Source: Crocinitomicaceae bacterium
GTDB lineage: Bacteria; Bacteroidota; Bacteroidia; Flavobacteriales_D; Crocinitomicaceae
Length of the DNA: 23,333 nt
Direction: 5' to 3'
Assembly: GCA_027084145.1 (NCBI GenBank)
Contig: JALWLM010000344.1
Location: 18,448-41,780 of the forward strand
A program made the position numbers and the translations under genes. Of this stretch, positions 10,902-17,659 are shown piece by piece. The notes beneath the pieces are model-generated. The model saw nothing but the letters and a program-made list of their open reading frames with translations. It ran no database searches and was not told where the DNA came from. Numbering within the stretch: the first letter of the stretch is position 1; each line of letters starts with the position of its first letter.

Positions 10902-13133
10902 ATGGAAAACGAAAAACGTCCCATTAAAAAGGTAGCATTTATTGACCAGGACCGGTACCCGAAGCAGTTGCCAAAGGGGATGAACTACAAATTTTTTCAT
11001 GATGTCACCCCCAAATTCCGTGAGAACTTGTGTGATCAGCTGTCAGGTATTGAACAGGCACTGAGCCGAGAATTTGAACAATGGCCGGAGCTCCAGGGGC
11101 TTGCAGTGGTTAGTTTGCATGACGATGCTTTAGCTAAATCACACCGGCCTAATAAGGTGTTTAACGATAAGACCTGTCCGATTGTAGGGGATATAGGTTT
11201 TGGTGAAGTTCTTATACAAATCAATAAAAACCGGCTGCGCAATCTTCGTCACAGAATTATTAAGGCCGATGGAGAATCGGTTATCTCCCAGTTATCCACT
11301 ATCAACCACATAAGATATTACAGTGAAAAAGACAAGCTGCATATTCCTGAAGACTACGACCTTAAACAGACGGTAACGCTAAGGCTTTTTAATTTTCATA
11401 ATGATGAGATTAATGATAAAACAGCCCACTACTTTCGGCTACTGTTAAAAACTTATAATATTGAACTATTAAAGCAATATAATTTTTCATTAAGAAAAAA
11501 CGTGTACAAACTGAAAGTAAAAAATAAAGAACAGGTTGACGCTCTGGTTGGTTACCTGGGCACGCAGAGCCTGAGTATTAACCCTTCTGTTTTTCCTCTT
11601 AAGCGCCAATCGATTCCGCTCAAAAAACTGGATGAGCAAGAGCTTGTTTTTCCTGATAATGATGCTGATTATCCGATTGTTGGGCTGGTTGATTCCGGCG
11701 TATCTTCTCTACACCCATGGTTATCTCAATGGGTGTCTGCTACAGAAAAGTTTGTGCCTGATGATTTGGCCACACCTCAACACGGCAGTTTTGTTGCTGG
11801 TCTGTTGATTCAACCTAGACGGTTTAATAATAAGGACGAACGGTTTCCATCCGGACACTGCAAGATAGTTGATGTACGGTTTCTTTCTGAGAATGTGGAC
11901 GTGGGTTTTTTTGACCTTATGGAGACGTTAAATAATGTAATTCCCAGGTACCCTGAGGTCAGGGTCTGGAACCTTTCTCTGGGTACCGACTTCTCCGCTG
12001 ATGAATTTGTAATATCTGAAATAGGTGCTGATTTAGATGCCCTGCAGGATAAGTTTGGGGTGGTGTTTGTTATATCTTCCGGAAACTATGTGGAGACACC
12101 ATTCAGATCCTGGCCGAGTAATTTGACTCATGACAGAGATCGGGTTTCGGCACCAGGCGATTCAACAAGAGGCTTAACGGTTGGCTCCGTTGCGCACCTT
12201 GACAGGCCGGGAGTGCTCGTTAAAAGCGATGAACCTTCCCCTTTTTCACGGAGAGGCCCTGGCCCCTCTTACATTGTTAAGCCAGAAGTTGTCCATTATG
12301 GCGGTAATTGTTCGGATGACGGTAGTTATCTTCAAACTGGTATACTGTCGATTAATGAAAACGGTTATCTTGCTGAAGATATCGGTACCAGTTTTTCTAC
12401 CCCTCTGGTAACCAACATAATTTCAAACCTTATTCATGATGTTGATAAAAGTATGTCTTCAGAAATGGCCAGAGCACTGGTAATACATTCTGCGGTTATA
12501 CGAAACAACAGGTTTGATGAAGAAGACGTTAAATATTATGGCTGGGGAGTACCGGGAGACGTTGAAGATATTATCAGTGACGACAGCTATACAGCCACCC
12601 TGGCCTTTGAGGGAGAGCTGGATGCTCAAATGGATCTGCACAAGGTTCCCTTTCCTATCCCTGATTGTTTCCGTATGGGTGATGACCGGGTTCAGGGGGA
12701 GTTTATAGCGACCCTGGTCTACAACCCGCCACTTGATCCTAATTATCAAGCGGAATACTGCAGAACCAATATAGAACTCTCTCTTGGTGAATATGATGAA
12801 GGTCAGAAAGGAAAGGTTAAAATCAAGCCGGACAAGAAAAAGGAAACCAGAACAGAAAAAGAACTTGTGGAGCATGGTTTTAAGTGGGCGCCTGTTAAGG
12901 TGTTCAGGCAGAACTTTCCAAGAGGAACAAAGGGTGATGTCTGGCGTCTGCACCTGAATCTGAAAAGAAGAGACGGCGAGCCTCCGGTTTCTCAAAGGTT
13001 TGCTTTGGTATTAACATTAAGAGATCCAAAGCAGGAAAAAGACGTTTATAATGACATGATTCAGGCTATGAACAAAATCGGCTGGCATGTTTCCAATATC
13101 AGAGAAGAAGAACATATCAGGGAGCGTTTATAG
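10902..13133 (+). CDS. S8 (subtilisin-like) serine protease of the ATPase/protease pair (IteS-like)
   Basis: A 743-residue protein. The first ~250 residues are an extension that may gate or recognise substrates. The S8 domain spans about 255-510 with the triad Asp264 (IVGLVDSGVS), His294 (QHGSFVAGL) and Ser497 (GTSFSTPLV), and oxyanion Asn395 (SSGN). A C-terminal domain of about 230 residues is beta-rich and ends in a charged tail. There is no signal peptide, so it is cytoplasmic, unlike most subtilases. Pairing with the AAA ATPase suggests ATP-driven unfolding or sensing coupled to proteolysis, plausibly as phage defence. Translation is probably coupled to the ATPase. A strong terminator follows at 13239. 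Confidence 0.85.
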   Translation: MENEKRPIKKVAFIDQDRYPKQLPKGMNYKFFHDVTPKFRENLCDQLSGIEQALSREFEQWPELQGLAVVSLHDDALAKSHRPNKVFNDKTCPIVGDIGFGEVLIQINKNRLRNLRHRIIKADGESVISQLSTINHIRYYSEKDKLHIPEDYDLKQTVTLRLFNFHNDEINDKTAHYFRLLLKTYNIELLKQYNFSLRKNVYKLKVKNKEQVDALVGYLGTQSLSINPSVFPLKRQSIPLKKLDEQELVFPDNDADYPIVGLVDSGVSSLHPWLSQWVSATEKFVPDDLATPQHGSFVAGLLIQPRRFNNKDERFPSGHCKIVDVRFLSENVDVGFFDLMETLNNVIPRYPEVRVWNLSLGTDFSADEFVISEIGADLDALQDKFGVVFVISSGNYVETPFRSWPSNLTHDRDRVSAPGDSTRGLTVGSVAHLDRPGVLVKSDEPSPFSRRGPGPSYIVKPEVVHYGGNCSDDGSYLQTGILSINENGYLAEDIGTSFSTPLVTNIISNLIHDVDKSMSSEMARALVIHSAVIRNNRFDEEDVKYYGWGVPGDVEDIISDDSYTATLAFEGELDAQMDLHKVPFPIPDCFRMGDDRVQGEFIATLVYNPPLDPNYQAEYCRTNIELSLGEYDEGQKGKVKIKPDKKKETRTEKELVEHGFKWAPVKVFRQNFPRGTKGDVWRLHLNLKRRDGEPPVSQRFALVLTLRDPKQEKDVYNDMIQAMNKIGWHVSNIREEEHIRERL

Positions 13134-13174
13134 AATTTTTTTAAAGTTCCTTAATTATCAGGAGTAGAGACATT

Positions 13175-13237
13175 ATGAAAAGATTGAGCGAAAGAAGTAC
13201 AAAAACGCAGCATAACATACAAAATATGTCAGATTAG
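13175..13237 (+). CDS. Possible 20-residue peptide after the protease gene
   Basis: A short frame beginning MKRLSERSTKTQ, with AGGAG nine bases before its ATG. It ends just before the terminator at 13239. It lies in the same transcript as the ATPase/protease pair. The ribosome-binding site is good, but so short a frame could be chance; it has no recognisable features beyond being polar and basic. Confidence 0.3.
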   Translation: MKRLSERSTKTQHNIQNMSD

Positions 13238-13238
13238 G

Positions 13239-13265
13239 AGCGCCTTGCAATGAGGCGCTTTTTTT
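13239..13265 (+). terminator. Strong intrinsic terminator after the defence-type cassette
   Basis: The perfect 7-bp stem AGCGCCT/AGGCGCT with a 7-base loop is followed by seven or so T on the plus strand. It closes the transcript of the repressor-side genes and separates them from the convergent secreted-protein genes. Confidence 0.9.
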
Positions 13266-13274
13266 ATGCAAATT

Positions 13275-13736
13275 CTAATTGCACTCCCTTTGAATATCTC
13301 TTTTTGCATCTAAAACATCCAGTTTGTAGCGGTTCTTTTGCCCCTGGTTGTACCCTTGCCTTTTAGTAACTTCCCATTCTTCCTCAATGTTGGCCAGCCG
13401 GTCTTTATACCACTGACAGTGCTGACGGTCGATGCGCTCAATTTCCCTGTTATATTTTTCTGCAATTTCACGCTGTCTTATATCATGGTCTTCCAAAATT
13501 CGGTCTATATCTCTGTTGTAATTGCGCTGGTACCTGTTTTCCCTGTAATAGTTATTGGCCGCTGGCTGCGACTTTGGCACATAAATATTTAACTCTTTAT
13601 CTTTTGTCTGGTCTGCAGCGCATTTATTACTTTGATATACAACCTGGCCTTTAGAATTTTTACATTTATAAATTTTGGCGGCCATTGTGTTGGTTGAAGC
13701 CAGTATTAGTAGTACCGCAATTATTGCATTAATCAT
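13275..13736 (-). CDS. Exported DUF4124-type protein with a helical Arg/Glu-rich C-terminus
   Basis: A 153-residue protein with a signal peptide (IIAVLLILASTNTMA, likely cleavage after AMAA or TMAA). A short DUF4124-like domain follows (KIYKCKNSKGQVVYQSNKCA, with the two-cysteine pattern). The rest is a long charged helical region with many Arg, Glu and Tyr and a single CQW segment. The perfect GGAGG four bases before the ATG supports the start. It is a periplasmic or surface protein. It lies between the defence-type cassette and the rightward early promoter with a second exported protein, so both look like lysogenic conversion genes. Confidence 0.6.
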   Translation of the reverse strand: MINAIIAVLLILASTNTMAAKIYKCKNSKGQVVYQSNKCAADQTKDKELNIYVPKSQPAANNYYRENRYQRNYNRDIDRILEDHDIRQREIAEKYNREIERIDRQHCQWYKDRLANIEEEWEVTKRQGYNQGQKNRYKLDVLDAKRDIQRECN

Positions 13737-13791
13737 TTAGCCTCCTGAATATTCAGACAGTGGTGTTAAGTTGTTTTTATTGGTGTATCAA

Positions 13792-14496
13792 CTAACGTTC
13801 TTTTTTAACATAGGAATCAATCAGTCTTTCTTCGTCAAAAATACAGTAAATTCTGTATTTAAACTCCATACCAAAGGCATTTTTTGCATGAAAAGTATCT
13901 GATGCTACTGAATTGCCGTTGGGTTTTGCTACATATCCAAAATTAAACCATGAAAAATCAACACTGGAAGGAATGGTAACTTTTTTATATACCTCTTCTC
14001 TGCAAATATCACGAGCTTTTGATTTGCTGATATTTTTTTTAGGTTGTGGTGTATAGCCAGAGCGAATATCAGATAAGGTAAACCGGACTACCTCCGGTAT
14101 ATCTCCCTTGCCACACTGAACAAAAAACGATGGATTGTCCGGTGTTCCTAAATGATCTGATATGCCTGCGGTAAATCGTGCAATACGCTGCTTGCACTTT
14201 GGATGCTTTGACGCTAGACGATTTAGCATTTTTACAACTTCATATTTATATTTTTCCATTTCACCGTAAACCGTAATATCGTTAACAGTGTACTTACCGC
14301 TGGTTGTTTTTTTCTGTTTTCTTTCCGGTGCCTTAAATTCCTGGAAATCACCTGTCAGATTTTTTAAGCATTTTTCTTTTTCATTTTTATCCTGCATTGC
14401 ATCACAAACCATTTTATCAAACTGATCATAGGCAAAGACAAAATCCGGCAATAAGACCAAAGAAACTAAAAGCAGAAACAGTTTTATAAAAACCAT
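13792..14496 (-). CDS. Exported protein of unknown function
   Basis: A 234-residue protein with a hydrophobic signal peptide (MVFIKLFLLLVSLVLLPDFV, cleavage near VFA-YD). The mature part has several cysteines (VCDAMQ, KCLKNL, KCKQRI, VQCGKG, ICREEV, YCIFDE), suggesting disulphides in the periplasm. A C-terminal segment KARDICREEVYKKVTIPSSV with later VASDTFHAKNAFGMEFKYRI resembles domains of exported conserved proteins, but I do not assign a name. AAGGA lies at good spacing from ATG 14496 and too close to ATG 14502, which decides the start. It is on the strand opposite the early operon. Confidence 0.55.
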   Translation of the reverse strand: MVFIKLFLLLVSLVLLPDFVFAYDQFDKMVCDAMQDKNEKEKCLKNLTGDFQEFKAPERKQKKTTSGKYTVNDITVYGEMEKYKYEVVKMLNRLASKHPKCKQRIARFTAGISDHLGTPDNPSFFVQCGKGDIPEVVRFTLSDIRSGYTPQPKKNISKSKARDICREEVYKKVTIPSSVDFSWFNFGYVAKPNGNSVASDTFHAKNAFGMEFKYRIYCIFDEERLIDSYVKKER

Positions 14497-14615
14497 ACCC
14501 ATTCCTTTTTCTTTTAAAAATACCACTCCGGCGCAATTATTTCCACTGATATAAACCATTAATAATAATTAAGTATCTGTTTTTATTTGTGTTGTAAATA
14601 TATTGTTTAAAAATA

Positions 14616-14656
14616 CAAACATTTTGTTTGACTTAAATAAACATTTTGTTTATATT
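14616..14656 (+). promoter_or_regulatory. Rightward early promoter with two operators
   Basis: The -35 is TTGACT (14628-14633), with a 17-bp spacer and -10 TATATT (14651-14656). Operator CAAACATTTTGTTTG (14616-14630) overlaps the -35 by three bases. TAAACATTTTGTTTA (14638-14652) fills the spacer and touches the -10. The spacing of 22 bp and the overlaps equal those at the cro promoter, so the same repressor should shut both. The transcript would start near 14663. Confidence 0.88.
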
Positions 14657-14688
14657 TAACCCAACAACAAACAAAACAGGCAACGAAA

Positions 14689-14958
14689 ATGAACAGCACT
14701 CTACCGATCACCTTAAAAAGCCATGTCACCGTCCCGCAGGTTATTAGCCTGAAACAGTATGGTATTGAGATTGTTTCTGTGGACTTTAATTTGATTGCCC
14801 GGTGCCGGACAGACGACCAGGAGGCCAGAGTCAATGCCGTAAATCAGGCTACACCGGAACAGCAGGCAGAACGGGCCAGCAAGCCCATAGAGTCTATTAA
14901 ACACATAATGGGCAAATACTACTACCCGGAGGATATGGAAGATGACTACCTGGGATAA
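14689..14958 (+). CDS. First gene of the rightward early operon, small phage protein
   Basis: An 89-residue protein beginning MNSTLPITLKSHVTVPQVIS, with a charged middle and the end GKYYYPEDMEDDYLG. I do not recognise it. AGG lies about 10 bases before the ATG, and the gene is about 26 bases downstream of the predicted start of the operator-controlled transcript. It should therefore be among the first products after induction. It overlaps the next small gene by 17 bases. Confidence 0.6.
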   Translation: MNSTLPITLKSHVTVPQVISLKQYGIEIVSVDFNLIARCRTDDQEARVNAVNQATPEQQAERASKPIESIKHIMGKYYYPEDMEDDYLG

Positions 14959-15055
14959 AACCAAATTTTTTGCCGGATTTATGGCTATTTATCTGGCCGG
15001 ACTGATGTTTTCTATGTTCTGCCTGTTTTATTTTGTTGACTGGCTGATGAGATAG
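14942..15055 (+). CDS. 37-residue single-span membrane peptide
   Basis: The frame encodes MTTWDKTKFFAGFMAIYLAG followed by a hydrophobic run and VDWLMR at the end. Most of it is one transmembrane helix. It begins inside the end of the previous gene and ends six bases before the next ATG, so it fits the packed operon. The role is unknown; small phage membrane peptides of this kind often act in exclusion or lysis control. Confidence 0.5.
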   Translation: MTTWDKTKFFAGFMAIYLAGLMFSMFCLFYFVDWLMR

Positions 15056-15061
15056 ACCACC

Positions 15062-15409
15062 ATGCAGGATATTTTGTATTCATTTGACGAGGCCGCCGAG
15101 AAAATCGGCTACCGCTCCAAGCGAAAACTGTTTGAGCTGTGCAAGGAAAAGCAGATCCTGGACAAAGAGCGGGAACCGCTGTCGCCTTACAAATACATGA
15201 GACTGTTTGTGGTTAAGCCGGTAAAAACAATGGCTGGTTTTGAGGTGAAGCAGACCTTTGTTAATGGCGATAAAGGTTTGAGTTTTTTAACAGGAGTGGT
15301 GGCCGGTGCCAGAAAAACGCCCGAGACAGTACGCGGCAGAAATACTGCAGCAGAGAGCCAGAGCGCAGCGAGCCGAGCTGCTAAAACAGGTACCCGGGCA
15401 TCTGCGTGA
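15062..15409 (+). CDS. KilAC/Ant-like phage protein (possible antirepressor)
   Basis: A 115-residue protein with a domain FDEAAEKIGYRSKRKLFELC, then KEKQILDKEREPLSPYKYMR and a GFEVKQTFVNGDKGLSFLTG end. This fits the C-terminal domain of phage antirepressors (KilAC/ANT). No N-terminal BRO or Rha domain is attached. Because the repressor lacks a cleavage domain, a product of this operon acting as antirepressor would make sense, but that is inference. The last third is Ala/Arg/Ser-rich, because a second conserved gene overlaps it in another frame from 15306. Confidence 0.5.
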   Translation: MQDILYSFDEAAEKIGYRSKRKLFELCKEKQILDKEREPLSPYKYMRLFVVKPVKTMAGFEVKQTFVNGDKGLSFLTGVVAGARKTPETVRGRNTAAESQSAASRAAKTGTRASA

Positions 15410-15464
15410 CTGGGTAATGGATTACGTTAAAACCTATTTTGAAATGAGAAAGTATCGTAAATGA
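15306..15464 (+). CDS. Small conserved phage protein with GTG start, overlapping the previous gene
   Basis: The 52-residue protein begins PEKRPRQYAAEILQQRARAQ after its GTG-encoded Met and continues AELLKQVPGHLRDWVMDYV. I recognise the arrangement RPRKYAAEI, then R-A-L, VP-H-LR as common in small phage proteins near recombination genes. CAGGAG lies nine bases before the GTG. The gene overlaps the end of the KilAC-like gene by 104 bases and ends as ATGA with the next gene. Both features argue it is real even though the overlapping frame is also open. Confidence 0.6.
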   Translation: MPEKRPRQYAAEILQQRARAQRAELLKQVPGHLRDWVMDYVKTYFEMRKYRK

Positions 15465-15622
15465 GTAAACCAGTTTTATATATACCCGTTGTTGATGTGT
15501 GGAAAAACGGTAAAAAAGTGCGCATAGAGTTGAGCACTCATATCACTCTGCAGACCGCAGTTAAAGAGCGTGAATATTACATTAAACATAATCGCTCAAA
15601 CTGCGTGGCCTGTGCCGGGTAA
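15461..15622 (+). CDS. Small phage protein of unknown function
   Basis: A 53-residue protein starting MSKPVLYIPVVDVWKNGKKV, ending with SNCVACAG. It overlaps the previous gene by ATGA. The conserved-looking helix AVKEREYYIKHN is followed by a CxxC at the end (CVAC), perhaps for metal binding or a dimer. I do not recognise the family. Confidence 0.55.
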   Translation: MSKPVLYIPVVDVWKNGKKVRIELSTHITLQTAVKEREYYIKHNRSNCVACAG

Positions 15623-15656
15623 AAGCAAACATTGTTATTAATAAAAAGGAGTAAAA

Positions 15657-16007
15657 ATGAACACACCATTTAGCCAGCACCTGGGTTTTATTAACCGGGG
15701 TGAGCTTGACGACGAACTGACTTACGAGCTTGCAGAGCTGGTAAAAATGGTTCGTTTAACCGGAAAACAGGGCAGTATTACGATAACTCTGAAAGTATCA
15801 AAAGCCAATAAGCGTGATGAAGATACTTTAAAAATTGCACCGTCTTATAAAACCACCCTGCCCCAGCTGGACCAGGCCGAAACCATTATGTTTTCAACAG
15901 TTAATGGTGATTTATTACGCAATGATCCAAACCAGAATGAGCTGGAATTAAAAGAAGTTCCAGAACACGACAGCAATGAATTAAAAGAGGTCGCAACCCA
16001 TGGATAA
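15657..16007 (+). CDS. Small phage protein upstream of the DUF2303 gene
   Basis: A 116-residue acidic protein preceded by AAAAAGGAG and with a helical region GELDDELTYELAELVKMVRL. A beta region follows (GSITITLKVSKANKRDEDTL and KIAPSYKTTLPQL), then an acidic tail rich in Glu. The frame ends eight bases inside the DUF2303 gene. This gene-pair order resembles yfdP-yfdQ of E. coli prophages. The function is unknown. Confidence 0.6.
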   Translation: MNTPFSQHLGFINRGELDDELTYELAELVKMVRLTGKQGSITITLKVSKANKRDEDTLKIAPSYKTTLPQLDQAETIMFSTVNGDLLRNDPNQNELELKEVPEHDSNELKEVATHG

Positions 16008-16800
16008 AAAGTCTGAAAACAATACCAATGCCATAGAAACAGCTATTAAACTCGGTAAGTCACTGGGTGAAGTAAAGCATATCAACGGTGTGCCGGCTGT
16101 TATGCGGCCTGACGGTTATGAGGTAATGGTGTTTGATGAGCTGGAGCCAAAATTAACGCGCATCAAAGAAACCAGAAACCTGCAAACGCTGGATTCTTTT
16201 GTTCAGTACATTAACGATTACGATGACGGCAAAACCGCTTTGTTTGTTGATGATGATAAACATATTTTTACTGCTGTTTTTGATTATCACCAGAAAGGCC
16301 AGCCTGATCACTGTGATTTTAAAGCTGTATATCACTGTCCGTTTTCAGATGAATGGAAAGAATGGTCTGGCAGCAATAAGGCACGCATGAGTCAGTTTGA
16401 TTTTGCATCATTTATTGAAAACAACATAGAAGACATTGTGGAACCGTCCGGTGCTGAAATGCTGTCCTGCGCCCTGGCTCTGGAGTCAACCAAGAAAGCC
16501 GATTTTTCCTCATCCATTCGCCTGAACAACGGTGAAGTCCAGCTTAAATACGAGGAAAACATTCAGGGTGCCAGTAAAAACAGCTCGGTAAATATCCCGG
16601 AGGTGTTCAGTATTGGCCTGCCGGTATTTAAAAAAGGCGAACCATATAAAGTGCGCTGCAGACTTCGCTACCGGATCAATGACGGGAACCTGGCGCTCTG
16701 GTACGAAATGATAAAGCCAAGCCGCGTTATTGATGATGCTTTTGATGGTGTTAAAGAGGCTGTAGATAATTTAACCCGAGTTCTCAGCATATACACCTAA
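16000..16800 (+). CDS. DUF2303 (YfdQ-like) phage protein
   Basis: A 266-residue protein of the YfdQ family. Typical elements include an N-terminal acidic-helical AIKLGKSLGEVKHINGVPAV, the block HQKGQPDHCDFKAVYHCPFS, and DEWKEWSGSNKARMSQFDFA, followed by the helix FIENNIEDI. The C-terminus has PVFKKGEPYKVRCRLRYRIN, then ALWYEMIKPSRVIDDAFD. These proteins are phage early proteins of unestablished function, usually beside single-strand annealing or recombination genes. The start overlaps the previous stop by eight bases. Confidence 0.8.
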   Translation: MDKKSENNTNAIETAIKLGKSLGEVKHINGVPAVMRPDGYEVMVFDELEPKLTRIKETRNLQTLDSFVQYINDYDDGKTALFVDDDKHIFTAVFDYHQKGQPDHCDFKAVYHCPFSDEWKEWSGSNKARMSQFDFASFIENNIEDIVEPSGAEMLSCALALESTKKADFSSSIRLNNGEVQLKYEENIQGASKNSSVNIPEVFSIGLPVFKKGEPYKVRCRLRYRINDGNLALWYEMIKPSRVIDDAFDGVKEAVDNLTRVLSIYT

Positions 16801-16834
16801 CCTTATTCCGCGGTTTGGATAGAGACTGCGTTCT

Positions 16835-16957
16835 GGTTCGACAAGCCAGCAAGTGCCGAACCGGGTTAAATATAACACTGGCAGCCAGGGTGTCAGGGAA
16901 AGACTTAGACGTTGTCTCCTGCTGGCATGACCTGACCGACTGACCGCCGTAAGCGGT
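16835..16957 (+). other. Multi-hairpin intergenic region, possible structured leader RNA
   Basis: The 186-base gap has three strong inverted repeats. GGTTCG/CGAACC pair at 16835-16840 and 16857-16862. GTCAGG/CCTGAC pair at 16892-16897 and 16931-16936 with a nested AGAC/GTCT. ACCGC/GCGGT pair at 16943-16957. There is no open frame of note and no U-run, so it is not a simple terminator. It precedes the gene starting at 16987. Confidence 0.5.
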
Positions 16958-16986
16958 TTAACTTAGTGACTATAATTGGAGAAATT

Positions 16987-17379
16987 ATGAATATAGACAA
17001 TTTAACAATTGGGCAGATAAAAGAAATAAACAGCTTGCTCGGGTGTAATTCAGGAGCCAGAACAGAAACATTGAGCTCTTCTTTAACTGGTAAGTACGTT
17101 CTTGTGCGCACAAGAAATGAGGGTGTTAACGCTGGTTACGTTGAAAAAGCAGACGAAACCGGGATTATTTTAAAAGATGCTCGTCGGATCTGGTATCACC
17201 GCCCTGCTGACAAATCCATATCGTGGTATGAGGGTGTTGCAATATCAGGGTTATCCAGTGATTCAAAAATCTCTACAACTGTAGAAAGAAAAGTGATTAT
17301 TGAGAATTATTCAATTACTCAATGTACTGATGTCGCTGAAAAATCAATAAAAGAGCACAAAAGTCATGAGCAAAATTAG
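16987..17379 (+). CDS. DUF6948-like phage protein
   Basis: A 130-residue protein with the recognisable core LTGKYVLVRTRNEGVNAGYV, then ILKDARRIWYHRP and SWYEGVAISGLSSDSKIS, then a C-terminal beta segment. This resembles DUF6948-type phage proteins, which commonly stand directly upstream of a glycine-rich repeat protein exactly as here. I use ATG 16987, with GGAG six bases before it; the upstream ATG at 16966 has none. The end overlaps the next gene by 14 bases. No biochemical function is known. Confidence 0.65.
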   Translation: MNIDNLTIGQIKEINSLLGCNSGARTETLSSSLTGKYVLVRTRNEGVNAGYVEKADETGIILKDARRIWYHRPADKSISWYEGVAISGLSSDSKISTTVERKVIIENYSITQCTDVAEKSIKEHKSHEQN

Positions 17380-17635
17380 TGATTTAGAAAAGAACCTCAA
17401 ATGCTATTGCTATGGTTCTGGCTATGGCTCTGGCTATGGCTATGGCTATGGCTCTGGCGATGGCGATGGCTATGGCTCTGGCTATGGCTATGGCTCTGGC
17501 GATGGCGATGGCTATGGCTCTGGCGATGGCTATGGCTATGGCGATGGCGATGGCTATGGCTCTGGCGATGGCTATGGCTATGGCGATGGCGATGGCTATG
17601 GCTATGGCGATGGCGATGGCTATGGCTCTGGCTAA
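17366..17635 (+). CDS. Gly-Tyr-Asp-Ser repeat protein
   Basis: The 89-residue product has an N-terminal helix MSKISDLEKNLKCYCYG followed by about 75 residues of (G-Y/S/D-G-Y/S/D) repeats, with units such as GYGSGDGDGYGSG. It is all low complexity and contains a CYC near the N-terminus. The start lies inside the previous gene, and the stop TAA is at 17633. A flexible coat or adhesive-like tail or a phase-variable protein are possible. The strict GGC codon at every second position shows recent tandem expansion. Only the helix looks like a normal folded start. Confidence 0.6.
   Translation: MSKISDLEKNLKCYCYGSGYGSGYGYGYGSGDGDGYGSGYGYGSGDGDGYGSGDGYGYGDGDGYGSGDGYGYGDGDGYGYGDGDGYGSG
17410..17632 (+). 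repeat. Degenerate hexamer tandem repeat (GGC-TMT/KAT based)
   Basis: About 37 units of a six-base theme, GGCTAT, GGCTCT and GGCGAT in mixed order, form larger 18-24 base units. The repeat length is a multiple of three, so slippage changes protein length without frameshift. Every other open frame on either strand here is a shadow. Confidence 0.85.
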
Positions 17636-17659
17636 ACAATCAAGTAACAAGGAATATTT

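Noticed and set aside
12459..12995. 178-residue minus-strand frame inside the protease gene
   Set aside because: It is antisense to the conserved C-terminal part of the subtilase and has no ribosome-binding site or domain.
17410..17632. Possible CRISPR-like or iteron array
   Set aside because: The units are contiguous and degenerate, without spacers, and maintain one open coding frame.
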